Shown: positions 24,832-35,900 of the stretch, piece after piece
How the letters are laid out: every line of letters begins with the position of its first letter
How positions within the stretch are numbered: position 1 is the stretch's first letter
Source of the DNA: Nissolia schottii
Taxonomy: Eukaryota; Streptophyta; Magnoliopsida; Fabales; Fabaceae
Reading direction: 5' to 3'
Assembly (NCBI GenBank): GCA_003254905.1
Contig: QANU01064415.1
Coordinates: 3,478 to 67,477, forward strand
Length of the DNA: 64,000 nt
Notes under the pieces: generated by a model
The model's input: only the letters and a program-made list of their open reading frames with translations
Databases searched by the model: none
What the model was told of the DNA's origin: nothing
Program-made: the position numbers and the translations under genes

Positions 24832-25535
24832 GACATCACAAAAACAAAAAAAAAGGGAAAAAAAAAAAAAGAACACTGATTTTCTCTCTCTCGAGTTTCT
24901 CTCTCTAAAAAACTAGACCTACCCAGAAGCTCGTTTTGCAGAAAGATTCAAAATTGGGCGAAGCTGTGAGATGAGGGTGGTGCAGATTCTTGGTGGGTGG
25001 TGAAGACTGTGAAGAGTGTGAAACAAGCGATAGAATGAAAATGGTTTAGTGTTATTTTTCTCTTCCTTTTTTTATTTTTTTTTGTTGGGGGTTTATGGAA
25101 GAAAAAAAAAAGGGAACCCAAATTTTCAATTTAATAAATAAATTAATTGAAAAAGAATTGAATACTATCTATGAGCAAGCAAAGCATGTGAGAGTGTGAG
25201 AGCCCAGGGAGACAGATGGTGTGAATCAGAGTTCATGGTAAAATCATGTAATGTTAGGGATTCAAGGATTGGACTAAATTTTTCAATATTTTGTTGCTGT
25301 TTTTGTTTTAATCTGAAATTTTCAATATTGGCCATTCTTTCTTTCTTTTTTCTTTTCGCTTTGGTATATGTGAGAGGGAATTACACACAGTCACAGGTTT
25401 CCTCTTCTTTTTTTCCTTGTTTGTTGGCATTTATTAAATAAATCATGTTCTGATCCGGTTTTAGGATATCCCACATGATGAGGTATTGTTTTAAAGTGGG
25501 ATTATTTTTAGTTGGGGAGAGATTTATTATTATTA

Positions 25536-25569
<34 letters not shown>

Positions 25570-25870
25570 GGCTGCTAAATCTTTCATCATGCATGCTCAA
25601 CAAATCCAGCACTGGCTGAGTTGTTTGTATTTTTTGAATGAAAAGGACAAGTTTTCACAATAAATGAAACTAGTTGGGGAAAGCATCATTTTCCATGAAG
25701 AGATATGCGAGCATAGTGCGCGTAGTAGTCAATTAATAATTGCCTCGATGTCTTGAACTCTGAACTCTGATGATGCCTTCTTCCCTACTTTTTAAGAAAA
25801 GAAAATACTAGTACTCCATTTTGCTTTGAGTTAAAATGCAGTACTACAAGTTTTATTCGAAATTGTAAAA
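24832..25870. other. 5' flank of DUF616 gene, with an ATT microsatellite at 25523-25569
   Basis: It should contain the leader and promoter of the DUF616 gene (read leftward). CTCTCTC/GAGAGA tracts at 24885-24910 resemble the pyrimidine-rich leaders common in plant promoters. An (ATT)n tract of about 47 bp lies at 25523-25569. No clear TATA was chosen. Confidence 0.5.
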
Positions 25871-28542
25871 ATAATTTCACTTTTCATGAGAAATCTTTGA
25901 TATGTACGATCTACATTTTAGAAGAGAGACACTTTAAAGTAGGAAACATTCTCCAAATAAAATAATAAAAACATCTCATTTCGTACCTAAATTAATTTAA
26001 AAATTATTCTCATGATAAATTATTTTTTTTATAAACGGAGTCAGTTTAAATTAACTCTCATTTTATTGTTATTTTTTAACTAAGAGTCGATTCAAATTGA
26101 CTTTTATAATAAAAATTTTACTTTTTTTTAAATAAGAGTCAATTTGAATCGACTCCTAAAATAATCTATTTAAATCAACTCATTTGAGAGTCCTACATAA
26201 ATAAGTCAGTTTGAACCAACTCTTTCACAACTCTATCTCTCTCTAAAAATTCACTTTATCTCTCTAAAAATCTTATGTGGTTAATATTTTTGTTTGCAGT
26301 GCAATGGAATGTGCAAATTTGTTGCGTCTGAACGAGGTCAACCACATCCAACCTCGAGTGAACTTTTAGGTACGTAGATATCTTTACCACAACGTTTGTG
26401 TTTCTATTTATGCTAGTGTTGTAGACAAAGGTTAAGTTACTGACGTTAAAAATAGTAGCGTAAATTTATAGATAAATATATAAATTGTTTGTTAGATTGA
26501 TAAAATGTTGTTATTGAACCTGAATGTTAGTTAGATTTGTTAAACTTGAACTTGAATGTTAGTTAGATAAATATAAAATGTTGTTATTAAACCTGAATGT
26601 TAGTTAGATGTGTTGAACTTGAATTTAATAAATAGTTAAATTGATGAATGTTAGCATTATGTTAGTTACATAAATAGACAAATGTTGTTTATTGAACTTG
26701 AATGTTAGTTCAAATGAGTTAGTTCAAATGAGTATTTTATTGAACTTGAATGTTAGGTAGATCTATAGAGTTATTGTAGATTGATAAGGTATCTGTAAAT
26801 TTTTTGGGTAGATTGTTAAGATAGAGAGTATTTTATTGAGCTTCAATGTTAGATCTATAGAGTTTTAGGGAACTTGAATGCTACAATTGTCGATTAATTC
26901 ATAGATTTCACTATAAAAGAAACTATAGATGTTGATCTATAGAGTTTTTGAAAACTTGAATGCAACATGTTTTATGAATTATTTTGAGTCATTTTTGTGT
27001 AATTAGTCTAAATACCTTTTTTTATGTATTTTTGTAGACTCGTGTGTTGGAAACTCAATGATATGATATTTTTCATAAGTCGCATAAGCTAATGGAGCAG
27101 GGACTGCAAGCCACCAGATTTCGGGATGTTGTGCGCATCATACCAGCATTCCAGTACGACAGGGCATTGGTCAGTGCCTTGGTAGAGAGGTGGCGTCCTA
27201 AGACCCACACTTTCCATATACCATATGTAGAGTGCACGATCACACTGCAGGACGTTGCAGTGATACTCAATCTTCCTGTTGATGGTTGGGCTATTACGGG
27301 ATGGACGTGATATTGGGTCAGTCACTTTCATGACAAGAGCTAGTTGTAACAACCCGACTTTTTCCTTTAATTAAAATGCTATTTAAGGAGGAATTAAAAA
27401 GATAATAATAAGGAAAAGGCAAGATAAAATGAACTAAAATTCAAATATTAATTTTATTTCTGTAATATTAGTTAAAAATAATTCTTTGACGATCTCATGA
27501 CGTCCGGTGACGTTCGGATCGAAATTAGGGTTTTATTGTAATTTCTTTACGACTCATAGGAGTCTGTAAAATATATTAATAGGAAATTAAATGTAAGAAA
27601 ATGTCATCTAAGATTTTAATATTAACCAGGATAATTAATAGGTCACAACGGTATGCCCGGAATATTTTTAGGATGTCCGGACATAAACAATTAATGAACA
27701 AACATAACCTAAAACACTAAGGGCAAAATTGGAATTATGCATGGCCATGAGACAAAGAAAAGAAAGCCATGGCCAGCCTCCCAAAACCGAAGCCTCATCT
27801 CAAAATTTCCTAAGTTCCATTTCTTCAAAAACTTCCCAAAAACATAAAGCTTTCCAAATTTCTCCAAAGCTCCATCAAGGTGAAATCATCATCCTTTGCT
27901 CTTCATCACCTTAAATCACTCTCAAATCACTCAAGGAAGCAAGCTAGTATCAAGACTAGAAATCATCTTCAAGAGGAATCCAAGAAACCAAGCTCCAAAA
28001 CCCTAAAACTCCATAACCTAGGGTTTTATGCTTTCTTGACAAAGAAGAGTTCAAGCAAGCCATCAAGCTTCAAGCCCATCATCATAATTCATTCTTAAGT
28101 CCCTAAGGAAGGCAAAGCAAGCATAGTTGGTAAGTTTCATCACTTGGTGAAGAACCAAGCTTCCATGGCCATATTTACCCTAATTATGTCAAGTTTTCAT
28201 TTTAGGTCAAGAAACCTTCAAGTAAGCAAGCAAGGCTTGGTTTCCTTTTCTACTAGCATCAAGAAGCTCTTGAGGAAGTGGGTAACCCTAGTTCCTCACC
28301 TCTTTGATGGTGGATGAGTGTTGTATGCTTGTATGTGTATGTATGTGAATTATGAGATTTTGGACATAATTGTTAGAAATGAGGTTAGGACTTAGGAAGA
28401 CAATTCTGAAGGGTCTTGTGACCTGGATTAGATGTGATTATTATGCTTGAATTATGTGTGAGACTCATGTAGGGTGCCATGGAAGAGAAGGGAAGAAAAT
28501 GGAAGAGAATGGCAATTCGGTTTGCATGTCTCGAACAGGGGT

Positions 28543-28744
28543 CGCTGAGCGACGTCTCAGGCACCGCTGAGCGAGACATGGCTTACGTGGAAAGGTGAAA
28601 AGATATTTTTAAATTAAGGCGGTGGAAGAAGGCTCGAGAAAGTTTAGTCGCTGAGCGATAAGGTTGGTACCGCTGAGCGATGCAACCTTTATCGCTAAGC
28701 GCCAAGGTCCAAACCGCTGAGCGAACCTCAGTTTTCGCTGAGCG
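28543..28744. repeat. Seven spaced CGCTGAGCG motifs in insertion A
   Basis: The near-palindrome CGCTGAGCG occurs six times exactly and once as CGCTAAGCG, separated by irregular 11-80 bp spacers (mostly 11-20). Related words occur in insertion B (CACTGAGCAGCCTGG, TTGAGCGGCCTG) and, inverted, in the nested LTR (CCGCTCAGCG). Confidence 0.85.
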
Positions 28745-29046
28745 GCTTGAGACTAAGAAAAGCTGATGGTACCCTCTTGAGGCTCATAATATGGTATTTG
28801 ATGCTGTATGATGATTGATGGCTGAATTGTATGCACGTATATGCTGTATGTTAGGAATTAAGATGGAATATGCATGTTATGGGTAAATTATGTTGAAATA
28901 TGTGATATGCCATGTACTCTGAGACACCTAGTTAAAGATATGATAATTAACTCTGAAATAAGGAAAGATGCTGAAATGAACCATAGGGAACAAGTATGCC
29001 ATGCTGCAGGTACAAAATGCTGAATTACTGCTGAACTGCTGAATCA

Positions 29047-29702
29047 GGGCCAATGCCCAATACTGCTGAACTAGGGCCAATGCCCATACTGCTGAAACAT
29101 GGCTATATGCCACATACTGAAAAGGGCTAAATGCCCCAATACTGAAATTGGCTATATGCCACATGCTGCTGAGGCCGTGATCACGAGAGCCAGATAACAA
29201 GCCCATTTCAGTAGGTCGGATAGACATACTGAAGATGGAAGCCCGCCACAGGTGGTGTCGAGATGGCATACCTGGAGGTGTGCGGTTACCACGCCTATGC
29301 ATTGTCGTACGGGGGCAAGCTTAGGTGGGGGTACAATACCAGCCCACTGTCGAGGGGTCCCTAGGGGCACACGGCAGGTGGAAGCCCACCGCAGTAAGGT
29401 CAGGACAGTGTCGGCCTATACTGAGGGTGTGAGGTTATTCCGTCATACTAGTGTCAACAGAGGACATTATTATGGTGGGAATAACACCTATGCTGTTATA
29501 CTGCTGTATTCTGCTGCACTGCTGTATTCTGTTATGCTGTTAAATGCTGTTACTCTGTTACATTCTGCTGGACATGTTATGCTGCTCATTCTGTCATGGT
29601 TATGTTGATGATTCTGTGATATGTATTCTGCTGAATTCTGTTATGTCTATATTCTGCTGAATTCTGTTATGTCTGTATTCTGCTGAATTCTGCTATGTCT
29701 GT
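29047..29702. repeat. Two minisatellite tracts in insertion A
   Basis: 29047-29165 holds four to five degenerate 30-40 bp units around AGGGCCAATGCCCATACTGC. 29490-29702 is built on CTGCTGTATTCTG and ends in three clean 26-bp units starting ATTCTGCTGAATTCTGTTAT. The inner palindromes GGGCCAATGCCC can pair locally. Confidence 0.8.
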
Positions 29703-31363
29703 ATTGGATGATGTGATGTTTATTCTGATGACTCGGTTATGCTGAATGTATTCTGATTACATGCCGTTATTCAATTCAATTTCTGCTGTTATGCCGTACC
29801 GTCAAGAGCACGCTCGAGACGGTTAAGTATATTCACGAACTGTTAATCAGCACGAGAATGTAGTAAGCAAGAATAGTTCCCATGTCACATGTTAATGCTG
29901 ATAAAGCCGTTCAGATAGGCAAGATAATAAATAGTAGGCTGATTAGTATGTATGTTCACTAGAGATCTCTGAGCGGCCTGAAGTCCGACATAATCTGATG
30001 TACGACTCAGGAACTAAGGTTATTTCCACTGAGAACCTACCGTTCTCATTCCCCACTGTTTTATGACTTCAGGTACAGAAGAGGATGAATCATATTTTGA
30101 GGATGCAGAAGAGCCGCCAGATGAGCCATGAGCGGCTAGGAGATAGATAGATGGTTATGTTTTGCCAAGGGCTTACTGAGTAGCATTCCAGTAGTCCTTG
30201 TGTTTTGATGCTGTATATGCTGGATTATGTATTTGATGTTTTGATCTATGTACATATTATGTATACAGTGATATGACTTTGTATGGTGGACCCACTGAGT
30301 GTATATTATATGTTCTATTTCTCATTATGCTATCCGCTTTGTTATTATATTTGTTTATTCCAAACGCATGGCTCTATTTTATTATTAATGTGATACAAGT
30401 ACAAGTTTAAAACGGGTCCTTATTTTATGAGCAATGACTACTTTCAAAAGATAACTATGGACTAAGGTATTCCGACCAAGTAGACAACAACCTAGTGAGC
30501 TTTGTTTACTACGTACGGGTAAACAGTTAGCTGGGGTGTTTCACTAGTAGACTCTTTGTGAGGAGCTTCTTCGAGAAAGTCCCCTACAATAGTCCAGAAA
30601 GGGGACTAGTGTCTACCTAAGGTAGGTCCATACTGCGTATCATCAATTATACTGGTAGGTACAGGCTGACGAGCTAATGATTCTGTGGTGCACCCGGGTG
30701 TATATTCTGTTCATGGTCAGGGGGTTCCTATTGTGTGACAAATCGAGAAACTGGGTGCACCGGAAGTTTCTCCCCCTGCTTGAGGACTTGACGGAGACAG
30801 GGACATACAACTAGGGGTTAGCAATCCTAGCAACTCTGTATCGAGAGTTGTGTCGCACTGCCAAATTCACTGTGACTGAGTTTGGTGGTTGTGTTGCACT
30901 GCTTATCTGTTGAGCATGGATGAGAATGCCCCAGCTAACCCGTCCTGTAACATCTCGCTTTTTCCTTAGTAAAGACATCACAAAGTAAATAAATATACAA
31001 GCCCTCTATGTAGGTTAGAAATTTAAAAACATAAATTCTTACGTCAAAAATGTCCGTAAAGGTAATAGTTCGCGATTTTGCGACTGCAAACATCGGATTA
31101 ATTACCTTTCATCGTTGGAATTTAATCATGTATCAAAGGTATTCGTAAAGAACACTTTTATAAAAATAAATTTACAAATACCTTAGACTGACTTAAATTT
31201 CTCATTAGAAAAATTAGTAAATCACAATGGTGTGATCGGAATATTTTTAGGACGTTCGTACACGAACGGCTAACGACCAAACACGATCAAACATGATCAG
31301 GAGTTGGTCTCAAAATTGAAGAAGCAAGGTCGGCCAAGTATAGAAGTTGCATGACCAAGCCAC

Positions 31364-32959
31364 TGTTAAGTGTCATATTTATGTAAATTTCACCTATTAA
31401 AATGGCACCTGTCTGCTTAGGTTTCAATGAAATATCTGACTAAAATCCCCACTTTTGTAGGATTTATAAATATATTTTAAAGATGGATGCAAGAATATCA
31501 AAAAGACAAAATCAAGAAAAATCTCACAAAGAATAAAGCAAAGAGCAAAAGGGGCAGAAGAACCAAAAAGACAAATATAGGGAACAAACCGCTCAGCGGT
31601 AACAACAGTCCACTCAACGAATGACAAGGCTAGACCTCAGCGCATCCCCAAAGTTGCTCAGTGTTCCATTCCTTCAAGCAGAAGAAACTTAGGGTTGAAA
31701 CAAGCTCTGTGGACAGCCTGCAGCCACCCTAAACCGCTCAGCGCACCGAACGGCTGCTCAGCGGCTCTGACAGATAATGTCAGAGCAGAGCCACCACGCA
31801 GAGGATAAAACCTGGCGGTGAAGAAAGCTGCGGCGCTGAGCGGAGGACCCAGGCCGCTCAGCAAAACCCCGCAAATTTTCCCTATAAATAGAGGACCCGA
31901 GGCATCCTTCAGGACAATATCCAATTTCGAATTCCAACTCAATTCTTCTCATATTTTGACAGAATCTTAGGGTAGTGTAGTTTAGCAACAAATAGGAGGC
32001 TAGTGAAGGAGCCAAGAGTGATCAAGGAAGCACGGCAGTCGTTGTCATGAGAACGTGAAAACGTGTCATGGTAAGCGTCCATCACCTTGCCTATGAGATT
32101 CTCTCTTGTAAGATGGGTTTCTAATCCTCTTGTTGTTGGGATTTTGATGACTATTACAGCATGATTGTATCCATGTCCTTTTGCATTAATGAATCTATCA
32201 ATTTCTATGATTTGCATGAATCAATTTTACGCTTAATGCTTGTTTTAGATTAGCTACCTAAAACCTGATTTCAAACTGCATTGTTGCGCGCGAAAGCGGC
32301 ATCATAAAGTTAGAACTAAATCAATTCATCTAATGAGCCTAATTGCTAGAAATAGAGTTAGGGTTATTAGTCGTTTTAACATCTAAAATAATGATGTTTT
32401 ACTTTGTTAAGTTTGTGCAAGAAATTGACAGCATAATAAAGGAAACCTAATGATCTTTTCATGTTCGAAAGAAATGAATAAGTTAAGAACTGGTGGCGAG
32501 AAATCAAAGGAATGATAATTCTAATGTAGTAAGTAAATGAATACATGAAACTATAATAGAAGTCAATTCCTAACAAGCTTCCTGATCTGTCTCTGATTTG
32601 TTGCCTATTTATCTTTTATGTTGTTTAGTTATTTATCTAATTATCAATCAATCAATCCTGCACCTTATTGTTTAATTAACAAGCTCAAGAGCGGTATTTA
32701 TGCAACTCTCTGTGGATACTATACTCAACTATACTGCAATTGGATCCCTTGAGGATCTGAAAGATGTAAAGATGGATATATAAAAACGACGAGAGTGTAA
32801 AAAGGCTTTCAACAAAATTGGCGCCGTTGCCGGGGAGTTGCGTCATAAATACATAGCTTGAGTTTGTTCAATTCAACAATTGTGAACATTTGTGTAAATT
32901 ACTGTATAGTTTCTTACTTTGTTATTTCTTTATATAACTCTCTTGTTGTAATCTTATTG
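31364..32959. mobile_element. LTR plus start of internal region of an Asp-primed retrotransposon, nested in insertion B
   Basis: A putative 1451-bp LTR runs from TGTTAAGTG (31364) to GGCTTTCAACA (32814). Four bases later comes an 18-base primer-binding site complementary to plant tRNA-Asp. About 120 bp of internal sequence follows, and then insertion B resumes. A 5-bp repeat GCCAC (31359-31363, 32960-32964) flanks the stretch, although the right end is not CA, so the end may be a deletion. The Asp primer and long LTR fit the Athila/Tat branch of Ty3-gypsy. The left LTR end is inferred from the TG and the target repeat. Confidence 0.65.
32819..32836 (+). promoter_or_regulatory. Retrotransposon primer-binding site for tRNA-Asp
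   Basis: TGGCGCCGTTGCCGGGGA is the complement of the 3' end of plant tRNA-Asp (GTC) including its CCA tail. It lies just after an LTR-like end in CA, as expected for a minus-strand priming site. Confidence 0.88.
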
Positions 32960-35900
32960 GCCACCTTGCTAGTCAAGGATTCAAAGCAATTATGAAAGGA
33001 GATGAGTCATGTAGGTGACTCATGGCAATGATGTCATGGATGACCTCATAATCCATTTAATTTCTATTTAATTTTATCGCAAAGGAGGATGATGAAAACG
33101 TTCTAGGAGGCTATAAATAGCTCATCTTGGTCATGCACTCTCACATAAAATTGTGAACATAAACGCGTTCCACTCGTACACTCTGTTGTTACTCTACCAA
33201 AGTAGAAACATAGAACCTTACCACACGAGCCTTAACACGATTTTTCCTATAGTTCCTCATCACCTTGTTCTCTTAGATTTCTCCTTGGTCTTCTAACGGA
33301 AACCCTAACCCACATACCCTATAACCATTTCTGTGGCAAGCCACGCAAGCGCTCGAGACACTACGGCTTTTCAGGGTTTCTGCTAAACTATTTGGAATCA
33401 TTCCTACATGTGGGTAAACTGACTGTCTACTGTGTATGTGGCTTGTATGATATTTGATATATGTTTTAAGTTAGGTTTCTTAGCATAATCATCTATTTGA
33501 TGATTAATATGTGCTTAGGTTAGTATATAAAACTTAGACATGTTATGTGATCTATGGGACAATAACTTATACATGTGTGATGTTATGTTTTAGAAGATGA
33601 AAATATGTCCCTTGTGCTAGTTGAAAATTGTGGTGAAAATTCTAAAAGGTGTTCTTGATATTGGTTTTGAAAGATTGTGCAAGAATTAAAAAGTAGCAAA
33701 TCTGAGATGCTGAAACACGCCCAGGGCACTGAGCAGCCTGGGTAGTTTTACGTTGTGAATCCTGTTTTGTGCCAGGGCACTGAGTGGTCTGCATAGTGCA
33801 CTAAGCAGCCTGGCTAGTTTCAGTATTCTCAAGTTTGTGACTCATGTAAACTTCAGATCGGTGACCGTGAAGATTCAGGGCCTGCCAAGCGACCTAGATA
33901 AGACGTTGAGCGGCCTGAAACTCTAAGTTACTAGATCCCACGAGCAAAGCTTTTAGGCAACCTACAAACTTTCATGGACCCGCATGTTCCAACAAGGACT
34001 AGATCGCCATACCTTATGTAAGAAAATAATATGTGATGAATTATGTATGTTACATATGTAATATGATGCATTATGAGGTAATGGTTGTCATTAGAATACT
34101 AGGACAACCGTATATAACTAGATGAACAATCACATAACTGAGAAGTTTATAATTGAACATAGGAAACAAGTGCAGATCTTAAGTAGGTGCCGGCCACAAT
34201 GGGCTCAGAATACCTTGAAGATGAACATAGTTATATGAATAGGGAAACCCCCTCTCTTGGCACGTCCACAAGACAAGCCCCTCGCCAGTTCGACAAGATG
34301 GATTGATTAATGATATGAACGCAAGCTTTGACCTGATACTATGTTAAAGCTAAAAAGGAAGGATGAAAATATGGATAAAAGAATGTGACGTCACAATGTT
34401 TCACAGGAATGATAAAGTACTGGTGAGTCCACGACCTGTCGAGTCAAAGGGCTGGCCCCTCGCCATCCCACAAGTTGGATGGTTATTCCCTATCGTTGTT
34501 CAATTGAAGAATGACATCGTGCATCTGTGGTTAGCTACCACTCAGGTTATAGTATTGCCTGGTCATCAACGATACGAAAACAAAAGTAAGTTGTAGCCGA
34601 ACGACAACGACTACATGGGTGGACGGACTAACGTAACAAGAAGGATGCAGCTACAAATCTCATATCCCTTCATGCATGTTATGTGTAATATATATGATGA
34701 TTTTATATTTATGTGATAAGGCAGCGTCAAGTGACAAAGGTTTCATGAGACGACCTCTATAGAGTATTATGATACAAAAGTACACGATGCATCCCTTTGA
34801 TTAGGTAATGTAAAGATTAGAGAATTCCTAGTCACCTAGTAATTATGTAAAGCTGCTCAGGACTAATATGAATAATAATAACAAGTAGGGATTGTAGTAT
34901 GTTTTGACACATAGAGATCCTCTGAGCGGCCTGGATCATAACCGAAGTAATACGAAGTCCCCGACGTTAAAAGTTTTCCCACTGAGAACGCGACATTCTC
35001 ACCCTCACTTGTTTATGGTTTCAGGCGGATATGACCAGTTTACCAACGAGGGCAAGACATCATATGACGAATGAAGGTCTCTAAACAGGAAAACTCCCGA
35101 GGAGTAGCAGGAGCTACTCCATTCACCTACGCGTAGTGAAAATTATTGTTTAGAAGTTTGTTTTAGTTATATGGTCTAGATAGGCCATTAACTCTTATAT
35201 GTACTAAATGTAATATGTATTATTAATCATATGTGTAATCATGTTCTGGACCTTGTGATTGTGTGTGTGTGTGTGTATCATGAGATATTGTGTATGATTA
35301 TTCCAACAACTTAATCATCACCTAAGTCCTTTTTGAGACTCTATAATTTGCGTGTCTATACAGATATATTCTTGAATACGCATGGCTCATAGTTTATGGA
35401 ATTAATAATAAAAGGAATAGTTTTGAAATGGTCCATATTTTCAAGTAAGAAATATTTTGTTAAGAAAAATTTAGAGGCTAGAAGTAACCCAACTAAAGCA
35501 GATAACAACTTACTAAGTGTGGCTTATGACGTAAGCGTAAGCTAGCTAGCTAGGGTGTTACACGTCCCGCTGGACTTACTATGTTCCTATTAGCTGCAAG
35601 GTACGCATGATAAATGTTTTAGTTTATTTTTTTAGCTAATGAATATAAATGTATTTGAGTTATTATTTTCTAACACAAAATTGTATTTTTGTTGTGCAGA
35701 TGGTGTCATGTTAAGATAATCACTAAACCAACGAGAGAGGATCAATTGGTTGCTTATCGTGGCCAACTTAACTAGCTTGGCATATACGAGGTAAGCCAAA
35801 CAAATTATCTTTCTATGTTTCCAATTATCAGTTCATTTATGATACGTTTGTTCTATGGTTGAGACTAAAATATGGTTTATTGTAATTTTGCAGTTTATTT

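Larger units (their letters stand above)
27345..30543. mobile_element. LTR-type insertion A, 3199 bp (solo long LTR or LARD-like), TSD CTAGT
   Basis: It begins TGTAACAACCCGACTTTTTC and ends GGGGTGTTTCA, with a perfect 5-bp target duplication CTAGT at 27340-27344 and 30544-30548, and it cuts the PMD gene. It has no gag-pol reading frames and no obvious primer-binding site. It contains minisatellites (separate entries). Its first 350 bp and overall length match insertion B once B's nested element is removed, so A and B are one family. It is best read as an unusually long solo LTR or a non-coding large retrotransposon derivative. Confidence 0.8.
30946..35562. mobile_element. LTR-type insertion B, 4617 bp including a nested element, TSD CGTCC
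   Basis: It begins TGTAACATCTCGCTTTTTCC and ends GGGTGTTACA, with a perfect 5-bp target duplication CGTCC at 30941-30945 and 35563-35567, and splits the PMD gene a second time. It shares its start, the block GGAATATTTTTAGGA(C/T)GT, the CTCTGAGCGGCCTG word and the CCACTGAGAAC...TTCTCA segment near its right end with insertion A. Without the nested 31364-32959 stretch it is about 3.0 kb, close to A (3.2 kb). No coding region was seen. A (GT)n tract sits at 35262-35278. Confidence 0.8.

Noticed and set aside
28543..28744. CRISPR-like array because of regularly recurring CGCTGAGCG
   Set aside because: Plant nuclear DNA; repeats are 9 bp with uneven spacers inside an LTR-type element.
27345..30543. 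Independent protein genes inside insertion A
   Set aside because: Open frames are short, built from minisatellite units and lack gag-pol or host motifs.
32819..32836. Possible tRNA-Asp gene
   Set aside because: Only the 18 bases complementary to the tRNA 3' end are present, just after an LTR end; there is no cloverleaf, so it is a primer-binding site.
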